A DNA stretch of 5,187 nt, taken from positions 3,169 through 8,355 of the forward strand of contig MKSH01000194.1 in NCBI GenBank assembly GCA_001898095.1, read 5' to 3'. Shown here in pieces: positions 1 to 5,184 of this stretch. The notes beneath the pieces are model-generated. The model saw nothing but the letters and a program-made list of their open reading frames with translations, had not been told where the DNA came from and searched no databases. How positions within the stretch are numbered: position 1 is the stretch's first letter; the number at the start of each line of letters is the position of its first letter. The position numbers were made by a program, and so were the translations under genes. Source of the DNA: Solirubrobacterales bacterium 70-9. Lineage in GTDB: Bacteria; Actinomycetota; Thermoleophilia; Solirubrobacterales; 70-9.

Positions 1-542
1 AGGCCGTAGGAGCGGTTGCCCGAGGCGAGCAGGTTGTCCATCGTGTAGCCGACGCAGTGCTGGCCTTCTTCGCTGGAGGCGTGGATGAAGAAGCCGTTCG
101 ACTCGTAGTTGCGCGCCCACATGTTCTTCAGCACGAGGCCGTCGACGCTGATCGCCTCGATCCCGTTCTGGGCGGCGCCGAGTTCGCCCTTCGCGTTCTT
201 CCCTTCGAGGATCGTCCGCTTGCGATCCTTCTTGGTGCCTTCGATGACGAGCCCGTCGAAGTCCTTCTTCCTTTCGGTGCCGTCGACGACCACGCCTTCG
301 ACGTACTTGCCCGGCCGGATCGTGACCTTCACCTTGGCCTTCGGGTTCTTGTAGGCGGCGGATCCGGCGGCGTCCACGGCCTTCTGGATCGTCCGGTAGC
401 GGCAGCCGTGCCGGCAGGCTTCGAAGACCATCGTCTTCTGCTTCTGCGGCTTCGCGGCGAGCGCCGGCGACATCGGTGCCCCGAGGCCCACCAGGGCGGC
501 GAGAACCGGAACCAGTGCAAGAACGGGCAGGCGGTGCGTCAT
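1..542 (-). CDS. Exported right-handed beta-helix (pectin-lyase-like) protein, 3' end outside the window
   Basis: This minus-strand frame is open from an ATG at 542-540 to the window edge, giving 180 codons of an incomplete protein. Residues 1-30 look like a Sec signal peptide: basic start (MTHR), hydrophobic core (LPVLALVPVLAALVGL) and cleavage near ALAA/KPQ. The mature start CRHGCRYRTIQKAVDAA, followed by VKVTIRPGKYVEGVVVDG, is the usual opening of secreted single-stranded right-handed parallel beta-helix proteins: a TIQ.AVDAA helix, then a P.G.Y.E strand. Later stretches (DGLVIEG, VDGLVLKNMWARN, NGFFIHAS, MDNLLASGNRSYG) fit successive helix rungs. AAGGAG lies 4 bases upstream of the ATG and supports the start. 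Cys43 and Cys47 may form a disulfide. Such folds occur in polysaccharide lyases, but no catalytic residues can be assigned from this part, so substrate and activity are unknown. The gene lies 125 bp downstream of the thioredoxin-like lipoprotein gene on the same strand. Confidence 0.8.
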   Translation of the reverse strand, partial: MTHRLPVLALVPVLAALVGLGAPMSPALAAKPQKQKTMVFEACRHGCRYRTIQKAVDAAGSAAYKNPKAKVKVTIRPGKYVEGVVVDGTERKKDFDGLVIEGTKKDRKRTILEGKNAKGELGAAQNGIEAISVDGLVLKNMWARNYESNGFFIHASSEEGQHCVGYTMDNLLASGNRSYG

Positions 543-548
543 ATCTCT

Positions 549-554
549 CCTTCT
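549..554 (-). promoter_or_regulatory. Ribosome binding site AAGGAG of the beta-helix gene
   Basis: Read on the minus strand, this stretch is AGAAGGAGAGAT directly before the ATG at 542. AAGGAG matches the Shine-Dalgarno consensus with a short 4-base spacer. It fixes the start codon, because the next in-frame ATG (residue 24) lies inside the signal peptide. Confidence 0.55.
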
Positions 555-596
555 CAGCGTCGGGTTGCCGGGTCCCGCTCCTCCGAGTCGAGACCT

Positions 597-629
597 CGCC
601 GCGCTTTCCCTCGAGCGCGGCGTCGCGCT
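597..629 (-). terminator. Possible hairpin(s) between the lipoprotein and beta-helix genes
   Basis: Positions 597-605 (CGCCGCGCT) pair perfectly with 614-622 (AGCGCGGCG), giving a 9-bp GC-rich stem with an 8-base loop. A second, mutually exclusive stem joins 614-619 to 624-629 (AGCGCG/CGCGCT, 4-base loop). The hairpins lie about 40-70 bp after the lipoprotein stop codon. There is no T-rich tail on either strand, so a classical intrinsic terminator is not shown. The element could be a weak terminator, an mRNA stabiliser or a leader structure of the beta-helix transcript. Perfect short stems are also frequent by chance in DNA this GC-rich. Confidence 0.3.
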
Positions 630-667
630 GAGCGGACAATATCGAAGCCTGAACCGACTTCGGCTGG

Positions 668-1663
668 TCAGCCAGGCAGTATCGACTGCATCGCTTGTTC
701 CAATTCGTCCACCCCGTAGGCGCCGGAGAGGCGGTCCTTGATCACGCCTTCCTTGTCGATCAGATACGTCCACGGCTCGGTCGGCAGGCCGAAGGCCTTC
801 AGCTGGGGACGGATCCCCTTGCTGATTTCGTTGTCGACGTAGACCTCTTGGTGGATGAAGTCCGCCCGCGGTTCGTATTTGTCGGCGACCTGCTGGGCGA
901 CGTCGACGACCGGGCCGCAGACGCGGCTCTGGCAGAGGGCGGGAGTGGCGAAGACGAGGACGATCGGCTTCTTGCCGAGGACTTCGGCGAAGTTGACCTT
1001 GTGCATCTGGTCGGGCGGGACCCGGGTGTCGATCTTTTCCAGGTCGTTGCCGACGTCGGCGGCGGTCAGCGTTTCGATCTTCGGCGGGCGTTCCCCGACT
1101 TTCGGCACCTTCGGGAATTTGCCGATCACCGGGCTGGGGATGCGGCTCGCTTCCAGCTTGCCGTCGGCGTTCTTGATCATCGCGATCGCCAGCCATGGCC
1201 CGTTCTTGTCGAAGTCGACCTTCGGCACCACGTACACCGACTTCGCCTCGCCCGGGCCGGAGCCGTTCTGGGAGCGGTAGGCGGGCTTCGTCTCCAGTGA
1301 TTCGAGCTTCGCCGGGAGCGGGCCGAGGACCTTCGACTTGCCGTCCTTGGCGAAGTAGAGGGCGACTTCGACGTCTTCGACCTGTTCCTGGCCGGCCGTG
1401 AAGACACCGAAGGGGTAGCGTTCGACGCCGGTGTCGAAGACCTCCGAGGCGGGGGCGATGACGAATTCCGAGGGGGTCGCGCCGGAGCCGTGGAGGAGCT
1501 GGGAGATCGTCTTGCCGTGGGCCGAGGGGAAGTCCTTCGAGGGCGGCGCGGCGCGGGTTTCGACATCGCTGCCGCCGCAGCCGGAGAGGAGCGCCGCGCC
1601 GAGGGCGGCGAGCGCGAGCAGTGCGAGCAAGGTGGCCGGGCGGCGGCTGGTGGGGCGGCGCAT
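668..1663 (-). CDS. Lipoprotein with C-terminal thioredoxin-like domain (C-x4-C)
   Basis: This 331-residue protein has a basic N-terminus (MRRPTSRRP), a hydrophobic segment at residues 11-26 and a lipobox LSGC with Cys29 as the predicted lipidated residue. It is therefore probably anchored to the outer face of the membrane. Residues about 60-185 form a beta-rich, Ig-like region (EFVIAPASEVFDTG, EDVEVALYFAKDGK, PWLAIAMIKNADGKLEAS). Residues about 215-331 resemble a thioredoxin/TlpA-like fold: strand KPIVLVFAT, then ALCQSRVCGP with Cys244 and Cys249, helix VVDVAQQVADKY, strand DFIHQEVYVD, then EPWTYLIDKEGVI, where Pro297 sits at the usual cis-proline position. The two cysteines are four residues apart rather than the classical two. 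Similar exported redoxins occur in actinobacteria but have no assigned substrate that I know of. Disulfide exchange, thiol reduction or metal delivery are possible roles, none proven. The ATG at 1663 has only a weak ribosome binding site (TAGG, about 10 bases upstream). The next gene on the strand is the beta-helix gene. Confidence 0.85.
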   Translation of the reverse strand: MRRPTSRRPATLLALLALAALGAALLSGCGGSDVETRAAPPSKDFPSAHGKTISQLLHGSGATPSEFVIAPASEVFDTGVERYPFGVFTAGQEQVEDVEVALYFAKDGKSKVLGPLPAKLESLETKPAYRSQNGSGPGEAKSVYVVPKVDFDKNGPWLAIAMIKNADGKLEASRIPSPVIGKFPKVPKVGERPPKIETLTAADVGNDLEKIDTRVPPDQMHKVNFAEVLGKKPIVLVFATPALCQSRVCGPVVDVAQQVADKYEPRADFIHQEVYVDNEISKGIRPQLKAFGLPTEPWTYLIDKEGVIKDRLSGAYGVDELEQAMQSILPG

Positions 1664-1700
1664 CGGGGGAAAACCTACAAACTGAGCTTAAGCTGAAGCT
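1664..1700. promoter_or_regulatory. Compact divergent promoter region with palindrome AGCTTAAGCT
   Basis: Only 37 bp separate the start codons of the lipoprotein gene (minus) and the cupin gene (plus), so both promoters must lie here or reach into the genes. Positions 1685-1694 form a perfect 10-bp palindrome, AGCTTAAGCT. It contains TAAGCT on each strand, a fit to the actinobacterial -10 pattern TANNNT. On the plus strand the hexamer spans 1689-1694, exactly -12 to -7 relative to the A of the cupin ATG at 1701. The cupin has no Shine-Dalgarno sequence, so a leaderless transcript is likely. On the minus strand, TAGGTT at 1677-1672 would likewise place the start about two bases before the lipoprotein ATG. 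No clear -35 box is visible. The -10 assignments are inference. Confidence 0.45.
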
Positions 1701-2189
1701 ATGCCGAACATCGAGGATCCCGACTTCCAGGAGCGCGAGGGCGCGCCGCCCGGCTTTCGCGCCTTTCGAGCGCGGGTCGGCTACGAGCTGGGGAGCGAGC
1801 GGATCGGTGCCAGCGTCTGGAAGCTGCCGCCCGGCGAGGCGGCCTACCCGTACCACTTCCATTACTCCGATGAGGAGCTTCTGTTCGTCTTGAGTGGGAG
1901 GCCGACGCTCCGGACGCCGAGCGGGACGCGGCAGCTGGAGCCGGGCGAGGCGGTCCACTTTCCGCTCGGCGAAGAGGGCGCCCACCAGGTGCTGAACCCG
2001 ACCGACGAGGAGGTCCGCTTCCTCGCCGTCTCCACCAACGGCGCCCCGGACATCGTCGTCTACCCCGACTCGAACAAGATCGGCGCCAGCGAGCGCCTCC
2101 CCGAGGGCGGCGGCCTCCACACCTTCTTCGATCTCGACTCCCAGGTCGGCTACTGGAAAGGCGAGTCGGTGCCGCAGACCGAGCGGTGA
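1701..2189 (+). CDS. Single-domain cupin protein
   Basis: This 162-residue, probably cytosolic protein has no signal peptide or membrane segment. Cupin motif 1 is at residues 45-66: G45, then HFH (His52, His54), Glu58/Glu59 and Gly66. Cupin motif 2 is at residues 82-99: G82, P88, G90, His95 and Asn99. The three histidines plus a glutamate are the usual metal ligands, so a metal-binding beta-barrel is expected. The start MPNIEDPDF and the tail FLAVSTNGAPDIVVYPDS...YW.GE match a widespread family of small stand-alone actinobacterial cupins that, as far as I know, has no established reaction. Sugar-related isomerase, dioxygenase or sensor roles are all possible. No Shine-Dalgarno sequence precedes the ATG, but conservation of the N-terminus supports this start, probably on a leaderless mRNA. 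Glutamate is encoded almost only by GAG, unlike in the flanking exported-protein genes. Confidence 0.88.
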   Translation: MPNIEDPDFQEREGAPPGFRAFRARVGYELGSERIGASVWKLPPGEAAYPYHFHYSDEELLFVLSGRPTLRTPSGTRQLEPGEAVHFPLGEEGAHQVLNPTDEEVRFLAVSTNGAPDIVVYPDSNKIGASERLPEGGGLHTFFDLDSQVGYWKGESVPQTER

Positions 2190-2228
2190 GTTCGCACTTC
2201 GCCGTATATAGGGCGGAGAACTGCGAAC
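2190..2228 (+). terminator. Inverted repeat directly after the cupin stop codon
   Basis: The arms GTTCGCA (2190-2196) and TGCGAAC (2222-2228) pair perfectly. The stem continues, after one mismatch, with TT/AA (2198-2199 with 2219-2220) and, past a 3-base bulge, CGCC/GGCG (2200-2203 with 2212-2215). This gives about 13 base pairs around an 8-base loop, GTATATAG. The element begins on the base after the cupin TGA. It fits a transcription terminator or mRNA 3'-end structure for the cupin, although no T-tract follows. Alternatively, the AT-rich loop could be a -10 region for the RTX gene with the arms as an operator. I favour a 3'-end structure. Confidence 0.4.
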
Positions 2229-2239
2229 GCATCTCGGCG

Positions 2240-2274
2240 CCGACCGGGGCAAGGACCGCATCGACGGCGGTCGG
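2240..2274 (+). other. Alternative small hairpins in the RTX gene 5' region
   Basis: GACCGC (2254-2259) pairs with GCGGTC (2267-2272) around a 7-base loop. The overlapping right-hand bases can instead pair as CCGACC (2240-2245) with GGTCGG (2269-2274). The two structures exclude each other and end about 17 bases before the RTX start codon. If the transcript begins near the TATATA at 2205-2210, they would lie in its 5' leader and could affect translation. In DNA this rich in GC, such pairs may be chance. Confidence 0.2.
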
Positions 2275-2290
2275 GCGGGTATCTGGGGGT

Positions 2291-4684
2291 ATGGGACGAC
2301 TTCAGGGACCGGTAGTGGCGCTGCTCGCGCTCGCGCTCATCTGGGCGCCGGGAGCCGCGGCCGCCGAACGGACCCTCGCCGAACGGGCCGAATCGATCCC
2401 GACTCCCTCCTGCGCCGAAGGGCCGGTGCGGGAAGGCGACGTGATCGTCGGCACCGATTGCGCCGATCACATCGTCGTGCCGCCGACCGTCACCTATGTG
2501 GACGGCGGCGCGGGGGACGACGTGATCGTCGGCAGCCTCACCACGGCTGCCTCGGGTCCCGTCACCTCCGCCACGGGCTCCTGCGAAACCGGGTGCCACC
2601 TCGAAGTCGGCAGCCAGACCTTCGAAGGCGGCCCCGGCGACGACATCATCTACGGCGACCGCGGCAACGACATCCTGCGCGGCAACGAAGGGGACGACCG
2701 GCTCTACGGCGGGATCGGCGACGACCGGCTGGAAGGCGGGACGGGGAACGACTGGCTCTCCGGCGGCTTCGGCGCCGACACGATCGACGGCGGCGAAGGC
2801 AGCGACTACGTGCGCGGAGACGGCACCATCGACCACATCTTCGACACCGGCCTGGTCGGGACCGACACGCTCAGCTTCGCGTCCGGGGTGACGCCCGGGT
2901 TTGGCGCCGCCAAAGCCCCCGGCATCAGCGGCTTCCCGGAAACCAAAGAAGGGGAGCGCGGCGTCTACCTCCACATCGGCGACGGCGGCGAAGACGCCGA
3001 GAACGGGATCGCCGCGTCCGGTGGCGGGGTCGACGAAGTGCAGCCCGGTGCCTTCGAGCGGATCATCGGCACGCCGTACTCCGACTACATCGTCGGCACG
3101 CCGGCGAGCGAAGAAATCCTCGGCGGTGGGGGCGCCGACGTGATCATCGGCAACGGCGGGGCGGACGTGCTGCGGGGCGGCGCCGACGGCGATTACCTGG
3201 ACGGCGGCCCGGGGTCCCGGATGTTCGGCGAAAGCACCGACGAAGGCGGCGTGCCGGACGTCGACTACTGCACCGGCGGCGGCGAAGAGAACGGCTGCGA
3301 AGCGAGCGCCGCCGCGGTGGCGCCGCGGGCGACCGGCAAAGTGAGCGTCGGCAAGACCGATGCCGGGTCGGGATCGACCGACGTCTACGTGGTCGGCAGC
3401 TCCGCCGCCGACACGATGACCGCCCACTACACCGGTGCCGCCGTCGAAATCAGCCTCGCCGGGGCGAGCTTCGACACCTCCAAGGAAGACGCGGGCGGGT
3501 GCACGGTGGCGGCAAAACTCGCCACCTGCGCGCTGGGCGTGCCGGTCGCGCCGAACGTGCCGGCGCTCGACGCGCTGACGATCGCGGGGATGGGCGGTGG
3601 GGACCACATCGTCGCCCCCGATTTCCCCGACGGGACCACCGTCACCCTGATGGGAGGGGCGGGCGCCGACGTGCTGACCGGCGGGCCGAGCGAAGACGTG
3701 CTGGTCGACGGGCCGCCACCCGACCCGACGACCGGCGCCGCCACCGACACCAGCGCCGACACCCTCGAAGGGTGGGCGGGCGACGACGCGCTCCTGCACA
3801 GCGGCGGCGCCGACACGCTCGACGGCGGCTTCGGCTCCGACCTCTTCCTCTCGGTCGAGGTGTGCGAAGGGGAGACGATCGACGGCGGCGCCTCGGCCGG
3901 CTCCGATCGCGACAACTCCTCCTGGGCGCGGCTCGGCAACGGCGGGGTCGCCGCCGACCTGCTCACCGGTCAGGTCGGCCGGGTGAGCGGCGAAACGCCG
4001 ACTTGTCCGGGGGGCACGCCCGATCACATGGAAGGGATCGAGGATCTCGAGGGCTCGGAAGGGAGCGACGTGCTGATCGGGGACGAAGGGGTCAACCAGA
4101 TCCTCGGTCACAAGGGCTCCGATATCTACCGGGCGCTCGGTGGCGACGACTCGATCTTCGCCAACTCGGGCACGGCCGACAAAGTGATCGACTGCGGCGA
4201 AGGCGATGACAGCGCGGTGGTCGACCTCGCTGCGGTCGGTGACCCGCCGCCGATCGGCTGCGAGCACGTGCGGGAAGGGAAGGCGAACGAATTCCAGCTC
4301 GAAATCGAAGAACCGCCGCCCGCCTCGACCGCGCCGGTGACCACGCCGCCGCCGCCGACCGTGCCGACCAGGCCGGTGAAGAAGCCGAAGCCCGACCGCA
4401 CGCCGCCGCGGACGAAGCTGCTGCGGCGACCGCCCGCCGTGGTGCGGGTGGCGCCTCGCCATCTTGCGAGCGTCGTCTTCCGCTTCGGCGCGAACGAGAG
4501 CTCCCGCTTCGAGTGCAAGCTCGACCGCAAGTCCTACCGTCGCTGCCACTCGCCGCTCCGCGCCCACCTGAAGGTCGGCCGCCACGTCTTCCGCGTCTTC
4601 GCCGTCGACGCGGCCGGGAACCGGGACAGGACGCCGGCGGTCCTCAAGGTCCGCGTTGTCGCCCGCTACCGCCCGGCTCACTAG
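2291..4684 (+). CDS. Exported RTX-like calcium-binding repeat protein with basic Ig-like C-terminal module
   Basis: This 797-residue protein begins at the ATG at 2291. Residues 1-25 form a clear Sec signal peptide (hydrophobic VVALLALALIW, cleavage after GAAAA). The body holds hemolysin-type nonapeptides (GGxGxDxUx): an isolated unit near 72-80, seven in perfect tandem at 113-175, four at 278-313, two at 455-472, and degenerate groups at 491-521 and 588-624. These repeats are known to coil into calcium-binding parallel beta-rolls. A proline-rich linker (672-702) leads to a beta-sandwich module (703-797) with FECKLD, CHSP and VDAAGNRDRTPA motifs, typical of secreted proteins of Solirubrobacterales-like bacteria. 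All 14 cysteines form seven near-neighbour pairs. No sortase signal, transmembrane anchor or catalytic domain is visible, so an adhesive or structural surface role is a guess. An in-frame GTG at 2186 overlapping the cupin stop would add 35 residues in front of the signal peptide; I reject it because the ATG gives a normal signal peptide and follows a G-rich stretch. Confidence 0.85.
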   Translation: MGRLQGPVVALLALALIWAPGAAAAERTLAERAESIPTPSCAEGPVREGDVIVGTDCADHIVVPPTVTYVDGGAGDDVIVGSLTTAASGPVTSATGSCETGCHLEVGSQTFEGGPGDDIIYGDRGNDILRGNEGDDRLYGGIGDDRLEGGTGNDWLSGGFGADTIDGGEGSDYVRGDGTIDHIFDTGLVGTDTLSFASGVTPGFGAAKAPGISGFPETKEGERGVYLHIGDGGEDAENGIAASGGGVDEVQPGAFERIIGTPYSDYIVGTPASEEILGGGGADVIIGNGGADVLRGGADGDYLDGGPGSRMFGESTDEGGVPDVDYCTGGGEENGCEASAAAVAPRATGKVSVGKTDAGSGSTDVYVVGSSAADTMTAHYTGAAVEISLAGASFDTSKEDAGGCTVAAKLATCALGVPVAPNVPALDALTIAGMGGGDHIVAPDFPDGTTVTLMGGAGADVLTGGPSEDVLVDGPPPDPTTGAATDTSADTLEGWAGDDALLHSGGADTLDGGFGSDLFLSVEVCEGETIDGGASAGSDRDNSSWARLGNGGVAADLLTGQVGRVSGETPTCPGGTPDHMEGIEDLEGSEGSDVLIGDEGVNQILGHKGSDIYRALGGDDSIFANSGTADKVIDCGEGDDSAVVDLAAVGDPPPIGCEHVREGKANEFQLEIEEPPPASTAPVTTPPPPTVPTRPVKKPKPDRTPPRTKLLRRPPAVVRVAPRHLASVVFRFGANESSRFECKLDRKSYRRCHSPLRAHLKVGRHVFRVFAVDAAGNRDRTPAVLKVRVVARYRPAH
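2627..2815 (+). repeat. Seven tandem RTX nonapeptide repeats (27-bp units)
   Basis: Seven consecutive nine-residue units (residues 113-175) follow GGxGxDxUx without interruption: GGPGDDIIY, GDRGNDILR, GNEGDDRLY, GGIGDDRLE, GGTGNDWLS, GGFGADTID, GGEGSDYVR. The Asp/Asn at position 6 and the Gly pair at the turn are the calcium ligands in known RTX beta-rolls. DNA identity between units is partial, so this is old protein-level repetition rather than a recent duplication. Confidence 0.9.
3122..3229 (+). repeat. Second RTX block, four nonapeptides, last one degenerate
   Basis: Residues 278-313 read GGGGADVII, GNGGADVLR, GGADGDYLD, GGPGSRMFG. The first two follow the calcium-binding consensus, the third shifts its Asp, and the fourth lacks the Asp, which suggests the end of a beta-roll. 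A short cysteine pair (Cys327/Cys336) follows directly. Confidence 0.8.
3653..3706 (+). repeat. Third RTX block, two nonapeptides
   Basis: Residues 455-472 read GGAGADVLT and GGPSEDVLV, two consecutive RTX units. They follow a beta-rich stretch (residues 350-454) without repeats and precede a short Pro/Thr-rich spacer. Confidence 0.7.
4052..4162 (+). repeat. Terminal degenerate RTX block
   Basis: Residues 588-624 contain GSEGSDVLI, GDEGVNQIL and GHKGSDIYR, followed by ALGGDDSIFA. They are recognisable RTX units with substitutions at Gly and Asp positions. The segment IDCGEGDDSAVVD...GCEHV follows and closes the repeat region with the Cys635/Cys657 pair, an arrangement often seen at the end of actinobacterial RTX regions. 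Confidence 0.7.
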
Positions 4685-4710
4685 GCTCGGTCCCACAGTC
4701 AACGTCGGAC

Positions 4711-4716
4711 AGGAGG
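4711..4716 (+). promoter_or_regulatory. Ribosome binding site AGGAGG of the Ohr gene
   Basis: A full consensus AGGAGG sits 6 bases before the GTG at 4723. It decides the start, since the frame is open much further upstream inside the RTX gene and there is no ATG at the family's usual start position. Confidence 0.85.
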
Positions 4717-4722
4717 GCAAAG

Positions 4723-5154
4723 GTGGGCAAACCGATCTACACCGCCGCGGCGAACGTCGTCGGGGGACGCGCGGAGGGGCATGGCAAGACCAGCGACGGG
4801 GCGCTTGAGGTCGATCTGCGCCTGCCGGGGGAGATGGGCGGCGAAGGCGGCGGGACGAATCCCGAGCAGCTCTTCGCGGTCGGCTACGCGGCCTGCTTCG
4901 AGGGCGCGATCGGGGCCGTCTCGCGGCGGCAGAAAACCGAGACGGACGACGTCTTCATCGACTCGAAGGTGTCGCTGCTGGCCGGCGAGGACCGCACCTT
5001 CAACATCGCCGTGGAGCTCGACGTGACGTTCCCGTCGCTCGACGACGAGGCGGCGGTCGAGCTGGTCCGCGACGCCCACAAGGTGTGCCCGTACTCGAAC
5101 GCAACCCGCGGAAATATCGACGTCAAGCTCACCGCCAACGGCCAGGAGGTCTGA
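4723..5154 (+). CDS. ohr: Organic hydroperoxide resistance protein (Ohr, OsmC/Ohr family)
   Basis: This 143-residue cytosolic enzyme starts at a GTG behind a consensus ribosome binding site. Ohr proteins reduce organic and fatty-acid hydroperoxides using a peroxidatic cysteine, a resolving cysteine and, in studied members, lipoyl-protein thiols as reductant. The signature residues are in place: Arg16 (in GGRAEGHGKTSDG), Glu48 (NPEQLFAVGYAACF), peroxidatic Cys58 and resolving Cys122 (VCPYSNATRGN). The 64-residue spacing of the cysteines, and the positions of Arg and Glu relative to them, match characterised Ohr enzymes. The length is also usual for Ohr, which supports Ohr rather than the more distant OsmC or YhfA branches. 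The gene lies 38 bp after the RTX stop, with no visible terminator or promoter in the gap, so read-through from the RTX gene or a promoter inside its 3' end is possible. No OhrR-type regulator is visible in the window. Glutamate is nearly always GAG, as in the cupin. Confidence 0.95.
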   Translation: MGKPIYTAAANVVGGRAEGHGKTSDGALEVDLRLPGEMGGEGGGTNPEQLFAVGYAACFEGAIGAVSRRQKTETDDVFIDSKVSLLAGEDRTFNIAVELDVTFPSLDDEAAVELVRDAHKVCPYSNATRGNIDVKLTANGQEV

Positions 5155-5184
5155 GCGCGGCGCCTCCGGCCCACGCGGCCGCGC
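5155..5184 (+). terminator. GC-rich hairpin directly after the Ohr stop codon
   Basis: GCGCGGC (5155-5161) begins on the base after the Ohr TGA and pairs perfectly with GCCGCGC (5178-5184), a 7-bp stem with a 16-base loop. A 10-bp palindrome CGCGGCCGCG (5174-5183) overlaps the right arm. The window ends three bases later, so any T-tract or neighbouring gene cannot be seen. A terminator is plausible, but chance pairing in this GC-rich stretch cannot be excluded. Confidence 0.35.

Noticed and set aside
57..719. A 220-codon plus-strand frame across the left end
   Set aside because: It is antisense to the beta-helix gene and overlaps the lipoprotein 3' end. It has no ribosome binding site or recognisable motif, whereas the opposite strand has a signal peptide and family motifs.
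695..1300. A 201-codon plus-strand frame antisense to the lipoprotein gene
   Set aside because: It reads as the complement of Asp/Val/Lys codons, with no motif. The minus-strand lipobox and thioredoxin-like domain are convincing.
2186..2290. GTG start overlapping the cupin stop as an upstream start of the RTX gene
   Set aside because: It would place 35 residues in front of a well-formed signal peptide and translate the inverted repeat. The ATG at 2291 gives a normal exported protein. Overlap-coupled starts do occur, so this is unlikely rather than impossible.
2458..4209. A 583-codon arginine-rich plus-strand frame inside the RTX gene
   Set aside because: It is a frame-shifted reading of the same repeats, giving mostly Arg/Gly/Ala with no plausible fold.
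2501..4225. CRISPR-like or satellite array suggested by regular GGCGGC/GACGAC strings
   Set aside because: The 27-bp periodicity is explained by RTX nonapeptide codons, and units differ throughout with no identical repeats or spacers.
2150..4720. An 856-codon open frame antisense to the RTX gene
   Set aside because: Its product is low in complexity, rich in Val, Gly, Arg and Ala, with no signal or motif. It mirrors the GGC/GAC codons of the RTX repeats; very GC-rich genes often lack stops on the opposite strand.
4513..4722. Upstream extension of the Ohr frame into the RTX gene
   Set aside because: The extra 70 residues match nothing in the family, and a consensus AGGAGG at 4711-4716 marks the GTG at 4723, which gives the usual Ohr length and cysteine positions.
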